The notes: generated by a model not told the origin, from the sequence alone. Shown: positions 1 to 12,197, numbered from the stretch's first letter. The stretch: DNA of 32,475 nucleotides from Psychrosphaera sp. F3M07 (GCF_018860345.1 NZ_JAHKPJ010000018.1:1-32475); one strand, 5' to 3'. Program-made: numbers and translations.

Positions 1-290
1 GGGACAAAACGATGCAGCACCTACAGGGATGTATTTGTGCTGTAGCCGCAAGGATGAGCTGATTTTGCATGAGTGCCGTGAATACATGGATGCTATATAT
101 AAATAAAGTGCGGAGCGGCCGTTTAAGGGACAAAACGATGCAGCGCTTACAGGGTCTGATTTTAAGAAGAGAATGTGCTGTAGCCTCAAGGATGAGCTGA
201 TTTTGCATGAGTGCCGTGAATACATGGATGCTATATATAAATATAGTGCGGAACGGTCGTTTAAGGGACAAAACGATGTAGTGTTTAGTG
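1..290. repeat. Tandem non-coding repeat, about 2.2 copies
   Basis: Units start at 1, 127 and 265, each with GGGACAAAACGATG. Unit 1 is 126 bp and unit 2 is 138 bp; the third stops after about 20 bp. From the TGCTGTAGCC segment to the next unit start, the first two differ at only four positions in about 100. The length difference lies in the segment after TACAGGG. Short ATG frames inside (for example from 12) stop after a few codons and look spurious. The repeat sits at the window edge, which fits an assembly break in a dispersed repeat family. Bases 291-381 hold only the terminator described separately. Confidence 0.8.
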
Positions 291-316
291 AATGAAAATA
301 ATACAGCAAGATCAAA

Positions 317-351
317 AAAGCCAAATACTGTGTTAAACACTATTTGGCTTT
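317..351 (-). terminator. Hairpin terminator of the leucine dehydrogenase-type gene
   Basis: The arms AAAGCCAAATA (317-327) and TATTTGGCTTT (341-351) are perfectly complementary, and an inner GTGT/ACAC pair extends the stem. On the minus strand the stem is followed by a T run (bases 312-317 are A on the plus strand). It lies about 30 bases past the stop of the 382-1425 gene. Confidence 0.8.
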
Positions 352-381
352 AAACCTTTAAACCTTAATTTTCTATTAAGA

Positions 382-1425
382 TTATTTGCCGCCGTTGGCG
401 ATGATCTCTTGTGCCATAATATCCGCTACTTTATAGGTAGGCATGTTATCAGCTTTTGAACGTTCAAAGATCTCTGTTAGGGTTTGGTATATTTCACCAA
501 CTTTAGCTGTTGCTTTGTCGGCACTGTAACCATCTTCGTCTTGCTCAAAGAAGATATTGATAATGCCGCCAGCGTTAATAACGTAATCCGGTGCGTATAA
601 AATATCTAATTCAGTTAATTTATCACCATGTCGTGGCTCTTTAAGCTGATTGTTCGCACAACCTGCAACTATTTTTGCTTTTAACTGAGGAATGGTTTCG
701 TCGTTAATGGTAGCACCTAATGCGCAAGGCACATAAACATCAACGTCTAGTGCGTATATTTCATCTAATGCTACCGCTGTCGCAGCGTATTCAGTTACTG
801 CTTTATCAATAGAGTCTTGGTTAATATCGGTAACAAATAACTCAGCACCATCTTTATGTAAACGTTCACAAAGGTACATACCAACAGATCCAAGACCTTG
901 AATAGATAATTTAACACCTGCTAAGTCATCTTTACCTAATCTGTGTTTTACGGCTGCTTTAATACCTAAATAAGTACCTAGTGCGGTAAATGGGGCAGGG
1001 TTGCCACTTTTGCCTTCTAAACCGACTACATAATCAGTTACTTGATGGGCAATCATAATATCACCCGTGGTGATATTAACGTCTTCAGCTGAATAATATG
1101 TGCCATTCATGTTATTTAACGCATGGCCAAACGCTCTAAACAGTTCGTCAGATTTCAGTAGTTTAGGGTCGCCAATGATCACGGCTTTACCGCCACCAAA
1201 GTTCAATCCAGCTAATGCATTTTTATAGGTCATGCCTTTAGACAAACGTAATACGTCAACCAATGCTTCTTCGTCAGATGCATAATTCCAAAAACGACAA
1301 CCACCAACAGCAGGGCCACAATTTGTATTGTGTACAGCAATAATTGCTTTTAAACCTGAGGCTTTATCTGAGCAGAATACAACTTGCTCGTGATCATCGA
1401 ACTCAGCTTGAGAAAATACTGACAA
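382..1425 (-). CDS. Leucine dehydrogenase-type branched-chain amino acid dehydrogenase
   Basis: This is an NAD-dependent oxidative deaminase of the Glu/Leu/Phe/Val dehydrogenase family. It interconverts a branched-chain L-amino acid and its 2-oxo acid plus ammonia in the cytoplasm. The 347-residue length fits leucine dehydrogenases. The glycine-rich substrate region is present near residues 36-45 (CGPAVGGCRF). Lys68 (TYKNAL), Lys80 (GGGKA) and Asp115 (SAEDVN) fall at the same numbers as the active-site residues I recall for Bacillus leucine dehydrogenase. The NAD-binding Rossmann motif GLGSVG is at about 177-182. It appears to be transcribed alone and ends at a clear hairpin. Whether leucine, valine or another amino acid is preferred cannot be read from the sequence. 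Confidence 0.9.
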   Translation of the reverse strand: MSVFSQAEFDDHEQVVFCSDKASGLKAIIAVHNTNCGPAVGGCRFWNYASDEEALVDVLRLSKGMTYKNALAGLNFGGGKAVIIGDPKLLKSDELFRAFGHALNNMNGTYYSAEDVNITTGDIMIAHQVTDYVVGLEGKSGNPAPFTALGTYLGIKAAVKHRLGKDDLAGVKLSIQGLGSVGMYLCERLHKDGAELFVTDINQDSIDKAVTEYAATAVALDEIYALDVDVYVPCALGATINDETIPQLKAKIVAGCANNQLKEPRHGDKLTELDILYAPDYVINAGGIINIFFEQDEDGYSADKATAKVGEIYQTLTEIFERSKADNMPTYKVADIMAQEIIANGGK

Positions 1426-1579
1426 AATCTACTCCAATTAGCATAATTTTAAACAGCGCGACTTTAGCAGAGTGATGTAAGCAAGGCTAGTAATCAATAG
1501 GGATTGAAAACAGGTCTAACCAGTGAAAATCGTAAAGAAATCGAGCTAATAAATAGGTGAGGAATTATCATTTATCACG

Positions 1580-2035
1580 TTAATGTAAAATGGTGTTGTG
1601 GCTTTTAAATTTATCTAAAGGACAAGCTAAGGCTTGTTTAGCAATACCAGCGTCCATAAACACATTACTAATAGCGTTAAAGCCATATTTTCGGTATTTC
1701 TCAACGTCGTCTAGTTCAGAGTCGATATAAACTTTTTTAAGCCCTTTATTTTTGGCAATCGCGAGTAATTTAGAGATAACTTGGCTGGATACATCATGTT
1801 TTCTGTGTTTCATTAAAACAGCAATTCGACTAATTTTACCATTAGCACAAATTCTGCCTGTGGCGATTGCTGTATTTTCATTATCCCGTATTAATACATG
1901 TTCACAATTGCGGTCAATATTATCAAACTCAGAGTCTTGGGGGAGTCGATATTCGCAAACAAATACCTTCTCCCTGATTAACATTATTTCATCTGCATTC
2001 ACTTGCCAGTTAACGTGATCAACTCTGTAACTCAT
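1580..2035 (-). CDS. GNAT-family N-acetyltransferase with degenerate acetyl-CoA motif
   Basis: A 151-residue protein with the fold order of small GNAT acetyltransferases: an N-terminal region with VFVCEYRLPQDSEFD, a beta-4 strand (ISRIAVL, about 68-74), then the helix that normally follows the Q/R-x-x-G-x-G/A pyrophosphate loop, and a C-terminal KYGF segment. The loop here reads HRKHDVSSQV and has lost its glycines, so acetyl-CoA binding may be weak or altered. The start ATG lies 2 bases after the roxA stop, so the two genes are almost certainly co-transcribed, with roxA first. The acceptor is unknown. This pairing recalls other marine gammaproteobacteria, but I infer no shared substrate. Confidence 0.75.
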   Translation of the reverse strand: MSYRVDHVNWQVNADEIMLIREKVFVCEYRLPQDSEFDNIDRNCEHVLIRDNENTAIATGRICANGKISRIAVLMKHRKHDVSSQVISKLLAIAKNKGLKKVYIDSELDDVEKYRKYGFNAISNVFMDAGIAKQALACPLDKFKSHNTILH

Positions 2036-2037
2036 AT

Positions 2038-3189
2038 TTATTCATCTATATACCAATATCCTTGATTTATAAGTGTAGTAACAAGTTGTATATTTTCTAG
2101 CCACTTTAATGAACTTTTTAACTGTTCCGATGTCACGTTATTTTGATGATGTAAAAAGCGAATAAAATCAATTTGATGCGATTCACAAACAAATTCTTCA
2201 CCACAACAAAAAAAGCTTATTGCCGTACCATCATTATAAATGGACGTCTCTACGCCGTTCACTTTATTAATGTTTAGATTAGAATTGAAAAATAAATTCA
2301 CTAAGTAGTCAGTGGTATGTTGTTCAACTTCTTCTGGGATGTCTAACTCTCTACTAGGTGCGGTTAAGCCTTGGTTTAAGAATTTTTCAAAGTGCCCGTC
2401 GTTGTTAATTAAGTCTGTTAACATCAATTGCATTTTTTTAAGTTGTGCATCATTGATTAAACTATCCGATTGATTATTTACGACCAGTTCATCATCTTGG
2501 AAGCGGGTTAAGCCTATTTCAGAGTCGATGACAAAATCTGCGAATCCACTGATTAACTCTTGCTGACTAGGCGCTCTAAATCCAATCGAATAATTAATTG
2601 CGGTTTCTATGGTTTCACCGTTGTGAGGGCTAAACGGAGGGATATAGATAATGTCGCCAGGCTCTAACACTTCATCGACAATCGCTGTGAAATCGTCAAC
2701 TTGTAACAAGTCTTTGGCTTTTTCTGTTTGTTGTAACAAGGAATCAACAGCCCCAGCTTTCCAACGACGTTTACCTTGTCCTTGCACAATAAATACATCG
2801 TATTGATCTAAATGACTGCCAACGCCTGCATGAGGAGTTGAATAAGATACCATGACATCATCAATACGCCATTTAGGAATAAAGTCCACCGCAGATCTCA
2901 AATCAAATACCGTTGGGATCCATCGGTCAACCCCTTGCACTAATAAACTCCAATGACTATCACCAAGTTCATCAAATTGTTCAATTGGGCCGTGAGTCAC
3001 TCTCCAATCACCGTTTTTATTGGTTACTAAACGAGAATCTATGAACGACTCCATCGCCAAACCTGCGACTTCATCTGGCGTAATAGGCTCTGCAAAATTG
3101 GGAAGGGCATTTTTAAGTACCACAGGCTTTTTTTGCCAATAGTCAGAAATGAATTCTTGTTGGGATATGTTTTGCCAATTAATGTTCAT
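2038..3189 (-). CDS. roxA: RoxA/YcfD, ribosomal protein uL16 arginine 3-hydroxylase
   Basis: A JmjC-type cupin Fe(II)/2-oxoglutarate oxygenase that, in the E. coli YcfD family, hydroxylates an arginine of ribosomal protein L16. At 383 residues it is close to family length. The iron ligands are visible: His126 and Asp128 (SHLDQYD) and distal His189 (PFSPHNGE), each one or two residues from the E. coli numbering as I recall it. After the JmjC core (about 85-205) comes a helical dimerisation region, then a winged-helix-like C-terminal domain (about 290-383), as in YcfD. A terminator separates it from purB upstream on the same strand, so it probably has its own promoter in 3190-3263. The GNAT gene follows after 2 bases. 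Confidence 0.92.
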   Translation of the reverse strand: MNINWQNISQQEFISDYWQKKPVVLKNALPNFAEPITPDEVAGLAMESFIDSRLVTNKNGDWRVTHGPIEQFDELGDSHWSLLVQGVDRWIPTVFDLRSAVDFIPKWRIDDVMVSYSTPHAGVGSHLDQYDVFIVQGQGKRRWKAGAVDSLLQQTEKAKDLLQVDDFTAIVDEVLEPGDIIYIPPFSPHNGETIETAINYSIGFRAPSQQELISGFADFVIDSEIGLTRFQDDELVVNNQSDSLINDAQLKKMQLMLTDLINNDGHFEKFLNQGLTAPSRELDIPEEVEQHTTDYLVNLFFNSNLNINKVNGVETSIYNDGTAISFFCCGEEFVCESHQIDFIRFLHHQNNVTSEQLKSSLKWLENIQLVTTLINQGYWYIDE

Positions 3190-3263
3190 AGGTACTCGTG
3201 GTTGATCTTGGTTAAATGGAATAGAGTTTTAATAAAGCGCTTAACGCGAAAATAGTCAAACAC

Positions 3264-3290
3264 AAAAAATGCCAGTCAACGACTGGCATT
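3264..3290 (-). terminator. Rho-independent terminator after purB
   Basis: The arms AATGCCAGTC (3268-3277) and GACTGGCATT (3281-3290) form a perfect 10-bp stem with a 3-base loop. On the minus strand they are followed by a T run (A at 3264-3269). It closes the mnmA-hflD-purB operon and separates it from roxA. Confidence 0.9.
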
Positions 3291-3317
3291 CTTCATCTGA
3301 CAAATGACGTTTAGTGA

Positions 3318-4700
<1,383 letters not shown>

Positions 4701-4720
4701 CTATACGTGTTTAAAGTTAA

Positions 4721-5368
4721 TTAATTGGATGTTAATTCTTGGTTAAACGATATGACGTCTTGTAACACCGTTTTACGATTAAAGATAAAGTCTCGACGCT
4801 TTCCGCCCATTTGTCGCCATAATACTGCAGCCCTGACACCCGATAACAACAGAGCTCGTACTTTATGTTGCACACTCGTTTGTTTTAATAATGCTGGGTT
4901 GCCGATGACTTGAATTTTTTGACCTAACGGACTGATAATTTCGCTGTAACAGTCAGCAAAGTTTTGAATTATAGAAGGGTCATCCAATTCAAAATGAGTA
5001 AGTCGTCTTTGCACTTCATCTAGTTTTTCTTTTAATCCTCCTAACGCAGAAGGATTTTTCAATAATTTTTTCGATATAGACATAATGCCAGCTAAATAGC
5101 GGGTAACTTCCACGTCTTTTTTGGTGGCATTACCCGATAACTGGTGTTGGACCAATTTTGCGCCATCGGCCAGTGTTTCTATTGAGCTATACACGTCAAA
5201 GACTGATTGCGGATCGGTTGCAATGACGCCATTAAATAAACACATTAAACTGTCTTTATCTAAAATAGTTCCTTTTGAAACATGTTGGATCATTAACGCC
5301 GATTGACACATAGCTGATAACGCTACGGTTTGAGAACGTCGTGAAGTCATTGAAGTCTTGTCTGTCAT
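4721..5368 (-). CDS. hflD: High frequency lysogenization protein HflD homologue
   Basis: A 215-residue, mostly helical protein recognisable as HflD, including the N-terminal QTVALSAMCQSALMI region and the C-terminal VRALLLSGVRAAVLWRQ helix. In E. coli, HflD is a membrane-associated protein known for affecting lambda CII; its everyday cellular role is not settled. It lies between mnmA and purB. The ATG is one base after the mnmA stop and the purB start follows 32 bases downstream, so it is in the same operon. A second in-frame ATG six codons in (MTSRRSQ) is a possible alternative start. Nothing here suggests a resident phage; the name is historical. Confidence 0.93.
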   Translation of the reverse strand: MTDKTSMTSRRSQTVALSAMCQSALMIQHVSKGTILDKDSLMCLFNGVIATDPQSVFDVYSSIETLADGAKLVQHQLSGNATKKDVEVTRYLAGIMSISKKLLKNPSALGGLKEKLDEVQRRLTHFELDDPSIIQNFADCYSEIISPLGQKIQVIGNPALLKQTSVQHKVRALLLSGVRAAVLWRQMGGKRRDFIFNRKTVLQDVISFNQELTSN

Positions 5369-5369
5369 G

Positions 5370-6479
5370 TTATCGAATATACTGCTCTATAATACCGCCA
5401 CCTAAACACACTTCACCGTCGTAAAATACTGCGGATTGGCCGGGTGTAACAGCGCGTTGTGGTTGATCGAATATGACTCTAACATTGCCGTTATCATCAG
5501 GGAAAACTTCACAATCAACGTCTTCTTGACGGTATCGAGTTTTAACAGTGTATCTACCTTTAGCCGGGCCTTTATGATCAACCCAGTTTAATTGATTGGC
5601 AATCAAACCATTAGAGAAGAGCAGTGGGTGGTTTTTACCTTGCCCAACGATTAACACGTTTCGTTTAACGTCTTTATCTACGACATACCAAGGTTGGTCG
5701 TTAAAGTCTTTTAAACCACCAATTAACAATCCTTTACGTTGCCCTAAAGTGTGATACATCAAACCTTCGTGTTCACCAACAACGTCACCTTCTGGAGTTT
5801 CAATTTTGCCAGGCTGTGCCGGTAAATACTTTTGTAAAAAGTTTTTAAATTTACGCTCACCAATAAAACAAATACCCGTTGAGTCTTTTTTATCCGCTGT
5901 CACTAAACCTTGTTCTTCTGCAATTCTTCGCACTTCTGGTTTTTCTAATTCACCAACTGGGAATAGGGTTTGACCTACTTGTTCTTGGCCAACCGCATAC
6001 AGAAAATAACTTTGGTCTTTGTTTTGGTCTAATCCGCGTAACATTTTTGTATTAGTATCGTCTTTTGTTCTTCTAACGTAATGACCGGTTGCAATATAGT
6101 CTGCACCTAAAATTTCGGCTGAAAATTGTAAAAAGGCTTTAAACTTAATTTCTTTGTTACACATGATGTCAGGGTTTGGCGTTCTGCCTGCTTTGTATTC
6201 TTCTAAGAAATGTTCAAATACATTATCCCAGTACTCAGATGCAAAATTGACTGTATGCAATTCAATGCCAAGTTTTTCACAAACTGACTCTGCATCTTTT
6301 AAGTCATCAGCCGCAGCACAATATTCGTCATTGTCGTCTTCTTCCCAGTTTTTCATAAACAGGCCTTCAACTTGATAGCCCTGTTGTAATAACAAGTACG
6401 CAGAAACAGAGGAATCTACGCCCCCTGACATACCTACAATTACTTTTTTATTTGCGTTAACTGAATTTGAATCTGACAT
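5370..6479 (-). CDS. mnmA: tRNA-specific 2-thiouridylase MnmA
   Basis: MnmA adds sulphur to C2 of the wobble uridine in tRNAs for Lys, Glu and Gln, using ATP and persulphide sulphur relayed by the Tus system. The N-type PP-loop SGGVDSS is at about 18-24. The two catalytic cysteines are Cys107 (NPDIMCN) and Cys204 (STGICF), with the same spacing as E. coli Cys102/Cys199. The 369-residue length is normal. It is the first gene of the mnmA-hflD-purB operon, with a likely extended -10 promoter close upstream. Confidence 0.96.
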   Translation of the reverse strand: MSDSNSVNANKKVIVGMSGGVDSSVSAYLLLQQGYQVEGLFMKNWEEDDNDEYCAAADDLKDAESVCEKLGIELHTVNFASEYWDNVFEHFLEEYKAGRTPNPDIMCNKEIKFKAFLQFSAEILGADYIATGHYVRRTKDDTNTKMLRGLDQNKDQSYFLYAVGQEQVGQTLFPVGELEKPEVRRIAEEQGLVTADKKDSTGICFIGERKFKNFLQKYLPAQPGKIETPEGDVVGEHEGLMYHTLGQRKGLLIGGLKDFNDQPWYVVDKDVKRNVLIVGQGKNHPLLFSNGLIANQLNWVDHKGPAKGRYTVKTRYRQEDVDCEVFPDDNGNVRVIFDQPQRAVTPGQSAVFYDGEVCLGGGIIEQYIR

Positions 6480-6516
6480 AAAAACTTAAAAATTAAACCG
6501 TATAAAATTGGCGCGC

Positions 6517-6525
6517 ATTCTATCA
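6517..6525 (-). promoter_or_regulatory. Candidate extended -10 promoter for mnmA
   Basis: Read on the minus strand, the sequence is TGATAGAAT: a TGN extension plus the hexamer TAGAAT (6517-6522), about 38 bases before the mnmA ATG. No good -35 hexamer is visible at 16-18 bases, which fits an extended -10 type. This is a pattern call only. Confidence 0.4.
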
Positions 6526-6637
6526 TACAAGATGAATAAAAAGTATTGCTCTGATGAGGTTAATTTGAAGTTTTTCTTGTTGTGGAAAAGGGAGGTAAAT
6601 ATGGACGTTTTTTTCAAAACTACCGCTTGAGAATATA

Positions 6638-6674
6638 AAACTAATCAAAGGGGCTTTGCCCTTTAATTAGTTTT
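6638..6674 (-). terminator. Terminator of the thioesterase gene
   Basis: The outer arms AAACTAAT (6638-6645) and ATTAGTTT (6666-6673), together with inner AAAGGG (6647-6652) and CCCTTT (6659-6664), form a long stem with a GCTTTG loop and one mismatch. Both flanks are A/T-rich, so it could act in either direction. The gene it serves is the thioesterase ending at 6698. Confidence 0.8.
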
Positions 6675-6697
6675 TTAATGAGTTTTAACTGGTGCCA

Positions 6698-7174
6698 CTA
6701 CTCAACAAATATCTGCATTTCTTCGCCAATTTGTTTACGCATGTCCATTAGTTTTTTAGCCGTATCGTGTTGAGCGATATCGGCTTCTGTTTTTGGTATC
6801 CATTCTGGAATTTTTTCAGGCTGGCCGTTTTGATCAACCGCCACCATAATGACAATACAATGCGTGGTTAATCGACGGTTTAATGATTTAGGGTCACAAG
6901 CATTTACTTCAAGGGCAATATGCATAGATGAAGTACCGGTATAAATTACTTTAGCCTCGACTTCCACCAAACTTCCAACATGAATAGGGGCAACAAATCG
7001 AATGCCACCGGCATAAGCCGTTACACAATAGCGACCACTCCAACCCGCAGCACAGGCGTAAGCTGCTAAATCTATCCACTTCATAACGGCACCACCATGA
7101 ACTTTGCCGCCAAAGTTAACGTCTTGAGGTTCGGCTAAAAATCGTAAAGTGATATCACGTTGAGGTTGGTTCAT
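6698..7174 (-). CDS. Hot-dog fold acyl-CoA thioesterase (YciA/ACOT-like)
   Basis: A 158-residue single hot-dog domain that should hydrolyse acyl-CoA to free acid and CoA in the cytoplasm. Family hallmarks: the N-terminal RFLAEPQDVNFGGKVHGG segment, in which the asparagine/histidine region precedes the long hot-dog helix (AVMKWIDLAAYACA); then the RFVAPIHVGSLVEVEAKV strand block and the VIMVAVD strand. The C-terminal 35 residues form a charged helical extension. It has its own hairpin terminator. Acyl-chain preference cannot be read from the sequence, and the match is to the family rather than a specific orthologue. Confidence 0.85.
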   Translation of the reverse strand: MNQPQRDITLRFLAEPQDVNFGGKVHGGAVMKWIDLAAYACAAGWSGRYCVTAYAGGIRFVAPIHVGSLVEVEAKVIYTGTSSMHIALEVNACDPKSLNRRLTTHCIVIMVAVDQNGQPEKIPEWIPKTEADIAQHDTAKKLMDMRKQIGEEMQIFVE

Positions 7175-7295
7175 ATTGTGCTCTGTTAGGTGAATTGGGG
7201 TTTATGCCTTTGATATTATGTCAATTTGGTCTAAACACCAAGTTTTACAACCAGTTATAGTTATTCGTAAACGCTATAATAAATTTGTTTTTAAT

Positions 7296-8003
7296 TTACA
7301 GTTTTAACAAGGTGTATTGACCATTAGGAATATCATCAATTGTCCATTCCCCTACACGATACCGTATAAGTCTAAGGGTTGGGTGTCCTATATGGGCAGT
7401 CATTCGCCTAACTTGTCGATTACGGCCCTCTGAAATTGTGATCTCTAACCAACAATCTGGAATGTTTTTACGTTCACGGATTGGAGGTTCTCTGTCCCAC
7501 ACTATTTGTGGCTGTTCAATTATCTTAACTAAGGCAGGTTTAGTCATGCCGTCGTTTAATTCAACACCATCTCGTAATTGTTGTAATTTTTTTTCATCTG
7601 GGATGTTTTCAACTTGCACCCAATAACATTTGCTGGTTTTGTGTTCAGGACTGGCAATTTTGTTTTGTAATTGTCCATTGTTGGTCAACACCAATAAACC
7701 TTCACTGTCACGATCCAAGCGCCCTGCAGGGTATACACCTGTTATCGGTATGAAATCTTTTAAGGTTTTTCTACCATCGGCATCGGTGAATTGAGTCAGC
7801 ACTTGAAAAGGCTTATTAAACAAAACAACTTGTGTCTGCTCTGGTGCTTGATTAATCGATTTTTTATTTCGATTAAAAGAGGGTGAGGATTTATGTTTAA
7901 CCACCCCAGAGGTCTGACCTGATCGACTTGCAACTTTAGGCCGGTTCTGAGACGTAGATTTATTTTTATTACTTTTAAATTTGGTCTTATTTGAAAAATT
8001 CAT
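7296..8003 (-). CDS. rluE: 23S rRNA pseudouridine(2457) synthase RluE
   Basis: A pseudouridine synthase of the RsuA/RluB/E/F family. The family signature [17 protein letters not shown] is at about 95-111 and carries the catalytic aspartate (RLDRD). [12 protein letters not shown] near 190 is the second conserved block. There is no N-terminal S4 domain; instead the first 55 residues are a Lys/Ser/Asn-rich, probably disordered extension. Absence of S4 favours RluE over RluB, RluF and RsuA. In E. coli RluE modifies U2457 in the peptidyl transferase region. It is transcribed away from icd across a 232-bp intergenic region. Confidence 0.9.
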   Translation of the reverse strand: MNFSNKTKFKSNKNKSTSQNRPKVASRSGQTSGVVKHKSSPSFNRNKKSINQAPEQTQVVLFNKPFQVLTQFTDADGRKTLKDFIPITGVYPAGRLDRDSEGLLVLTNNGQLQNKIASPEHKTSKCYWVQVENIPDEKKLQQLRDGVELNDGMTKPALVKIIEQPQIVWDREPPIRERKNIPDCWLEITISEGRNRQVRRMTAHIGHPTLRLIRYRVGEWTIDDIPNGQYTLLKL

Positions 8004-8146
8004 ATCAGCTATTTGGATAAAATGCTTTCATTAATGGCCTGTATTTTATAGTATTCACACCCAAAATTCAGACTTAATTCTAGTTTGTTTGGAATTGTTT
8101 AAATTTCGAACGATTATGTAAAGTTAAACTGTTTGAATTAGCTAAA

Positions 8147-8183
8147 TGTTGTAATTAAACAACACTTGATGATAATCGTCATC
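8147..8183. promoter_or_regulatory. Inverted repeats in the rluE-icd divergent region
   Basis: The perfect arms TGTTGT (8147-8152) and ACAACA (8159-8164) have a 6-base AATTAA spacer. Close by, GATGA (8168-8172) and TCATC (8179-8183) form a second, shorter pair. They lie 53-89 bases before the icd ATG and may be operator or leader structures. No regulator can be named. Confidence 0.3.
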
Positions 8184-8226
8184 GGCATTAGCTAATTTTT
8201 TCAGACATTCACACTGTACAATGTAG

Positions 8227-10458
<2,232 letters not shown>

Positions 10459-10481
10459 CTTAAGCACTGAATTGTCATTAG

Positions 10482-10510
10482 AAAGCCAGAGAACTATCTC
10501 TGGCTTTTTT
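10482..10510 (+). terminator. Terminator of icd
   Basis: The 11-bp arms AAAGCCAGAGA (10482-10492) and TCTCTGGCTTT (10497-10507) enclose a 4-base loop and are followed by further T residues. Confidence 0.92.
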
Positions 10511-10626
10511 GTATAGAAATTGACGAAATTGATTAAAGATACAAAATTATACTAATTGGAGATTGAATTAGTTTGCTTTTGTGATTAAAGTCAGAACATA
10601 AATATTTGATCAAGACCGAGAAAAAG

Positions 10627-11022
10627 ATGAAAAAATTAGCTAGTGTATTAATCGCAACTGTTTTAGCGTTCGGTGTTAATGCTAATCAAAATCAAAGTTA
10701 TAAACTTATTACTGTTTCTACTTATTTAAACTTTTACCTATTAAACTTAAATGCTTGTGAAGATTATCATCCATCTACACGTCAAGCGGCATATAAAGCA
10801 GAAGCAACCTTATATCCTTATTTTGAGAGCCTAGATAAAAAAGTATCAGCATTAAAAATCGATCAAGACGATAAAGATGCAATTGCTAAAACGGTATCTG
10901 CTCGTAGAGATAAACTTAATACGCAAATCGCAGAAGGCGAGTTTACAATAGAACATTGTAACGCTGTGGTTAGAATCGTAAATGAAGGTTTAGACCCAAC
11001 AATCTTAGCTTCAATTAAATAA
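10627..11022 (+). CDS. Small secreted protein of unknown function
   Basis: I do not recognise this protein. From the ATG at 10627 it has 131 residues. It starts MKKLASVLIATVLAFGVNA, a textbook Sec signal peptide with likely cleavage after the Val-Asn-Ala near residue 19. The mature part is mostly helical and charged, with two cysteines (Cys44 and Cys111) that could form a disulphide in the periplasm. A frame extension from a TTG at 10606 would place charged residues before the signal peptide and is less likely. It sits between the icd terminator and its own terminator, so it is transcribed alone. No enzymatic motif is visible. Confidence 0.8.
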   Translation: MKKLASVLIATVLAFGVNANQNQSYKLITVSTYLNFYLLNLNACEDYHPSTRQAAYKAEATLYPYFESLDKKVSALKIDQDDKDAIAKTVSARRDKLNTQIAEGEFTIEHCNAVVRIVNEGLDPTILASIK

Positions 11023-11040
11023 TTGCAATTAATTGTCGAA

Positions 11041-11067
11041 AAAAACCAGCTAAACGCTGGTTTTTTT
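11041..11067. terminator. Shared bidirectional terminator
   Basis: The arms AAAAACCAGC (11041-11050) and GCTGGTTTTT (11056-11065) form a perfect stem with a TAAAC loop. A runs on one side and T runs on the other allow it to serve both the secreted-protein gene (plus) and the DUF2069 gene (minus) that converge here. Confidence 0.9.
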
Positions 11068-11100
11068 ATTGGTGAATTTAATAACCGATTAAAACAGTGA

Positions 11101-11571
11101 TTATTTTTTCAAACGTTTTTCAAAAAAGGCTTTTTCCTGTTCTTTAATTTCTTTTATCTTTGGTAAAGCCATACCAAGCTCACGTCCTCGGTAACGAGCA
11201 AAATAGGTATTCCCTATAAACGCCCCCGTCAATAATACCACTTCAATTATGATCAGCCCAATGTGACCTGTGTATGTCCATAACGCGGTAAGTCCATGAA
11301 TATAACACCACATTAATACAAAGTTACTCCAAGCATAAGTGTATGGATTTCCTTGTATTAGCCCTTTAATTGCAAATAACATTGGTAACCAAAATAAGGT
11401 CATTGGTATATAAGACGCCGCATCAGGGTTAGGTTCTAACAATACAAAAAGGATAGGGTAATAAACAACTAATAATAAATAACTGGTTAATCCTAACCGT
11501 TTCAGTTTTTTTACAAACTGAGCCATAGGTGCATTTTTAAAAGCATCTTGTACATTTTCAAATTTTTGCAT
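11101..11571 (-). CDS. DUF2069-family inner membrane protein
   Basis: A 156-residue protein with about four hydrophobic segments: near 28-46 (TSYLLLVVYYPILFVLL), 54-72, 80-98 and 102-122. A basic C-terminal tail (KIKEIKEQEKAFFEKRLKK) is probably cytoplasmic. The layout and its place downstream of a WrbA-like gene fit the DUF2069 family, whose function is not known to me. It follows the flavodoxin-like gene after 50 bases on the same strand and is probably the last gene of a bepA-arsC-wrbA-DUF2069 transcript. Confidence 0.75.
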   Translation of the reverse strand: MQKFENVQDAFKNAPMAQFVKKLKRLGLTSYLLLVVYYPILFVLLEPNPDAASYIPMTLFWLPMLFAIKGLIQGNPYTYAWSNFVLMWCYIHGLTALWTYTGHIGLIIIEVVLLTGAFIGNTYFARYRGRELGMALPKIKEIKEQEKAFFEKRLKK

Positions 11572-11621
11572 GAATTTTTCTTTTGTTAGTTAAATGATTG
11601 GTTAAGGAATTGAACAAGGAG

Positions 11622-12197
11622 TTAACCTAACTTTTGAGCAGTTATGGCGAGTCGCTGCCCCAGGGTTTTACAAATGGCTACTTCACTGTCGGTTAGTTCG
11701 TTTGACGAATTTAACCCGGATACATGACTTGCACCGTAAGGCGTGCCACCGCTGGTTGTATTATGTAATTCAGGTTCAGAGTAAGGTACGCCCATAAGTA
11801 ACATACCATGATGTAACAAAGGCAAAGATAGAGTTAATAAGGTGGCTTCGTTGCCACCATGTAAACTTGAACTTGAAGTAAAGACACATGCCGGTTTATC
11901 AATTAAATCACCACTTAACCAATTGATAGACGTGCTTTCCCAAAAGGTTTTAAGAGGGGCGGCCATAGTTCCAAATCGACATGGGCTTCCCATGGCTATC
12001 CCTAAGCACGAAACCAAATCATCTTGTGTTACCAAAGGGTAATCGGATTCGGTCTCATCTCTGGCAGATACCGTTCTAATTTTAGCTTCTATTCCTTGGC
12101 TTTCTATTCCTTTAGCAATTTGTTTTGCCAAATTTAATACCGATCCATGCCGTGAGTAATAAAGCACTAAAATAAATGGTGAAGTTGTCATTGTCAT
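11622..12197 (-). CDS. WrbA-like NAD(P)H:quinone oxidoreductase (flavodoxin fold)
   Basis: A flavodoxin-like FMN protein of the WrbA type, expected to reduce quinones by two electrons in the cytoplasm. The FMN phosphate loop is visible at the N-terminus (LVLYYSRHGSVLNLAKQIA). The GMALP-like role is taken by GIAMGSPCRFGTMAAPLKTFWE, and the FTSSSSLHGGNEATLLTL block and a GTPYGASHVSG motif follow. I place the start at the ATG ending at 12197, or the next one at 12191. This puts it just after the arsC stop; a longer frame to 12257 would overlap arsC by over 50 bases and add unrelated residues. The length from here (191 aa) suits WrbA. The orthology is to the family; the gene is not named wrbA with certainty. 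Confidence 0.88.
   Translation of the reverse strand: MTMTTSPFILVLYYSRHGSVLNLAKQIAKGIESQGIEAKIRTVSARDETESDYPLVTQDDLVSCLGIAMGSPCRFGTMAAPLKTFWESTSINWLSGDLIDKPACVFTSSSSLHGGNEATLLTLSLPLLHHGMLLMGVPYSEPELHNTTSGGTPYGASHVSGLNSSNELTDSEVAICKTLGQRLAITAQKLG

Noticed and set aside
4721-5368. HflD as a sign of a prophage
   Set aside because: HflD is a host gene in a conserved mnmA-hflD-purB operon; there are no phage genes nearby.
7219-7240. Hairpin TTGGT/ACCAA between the rluE and thioesterase genes as a terminator
   Set aside because: Only a 5-bp stem, no T run, and far from the rluE stop.
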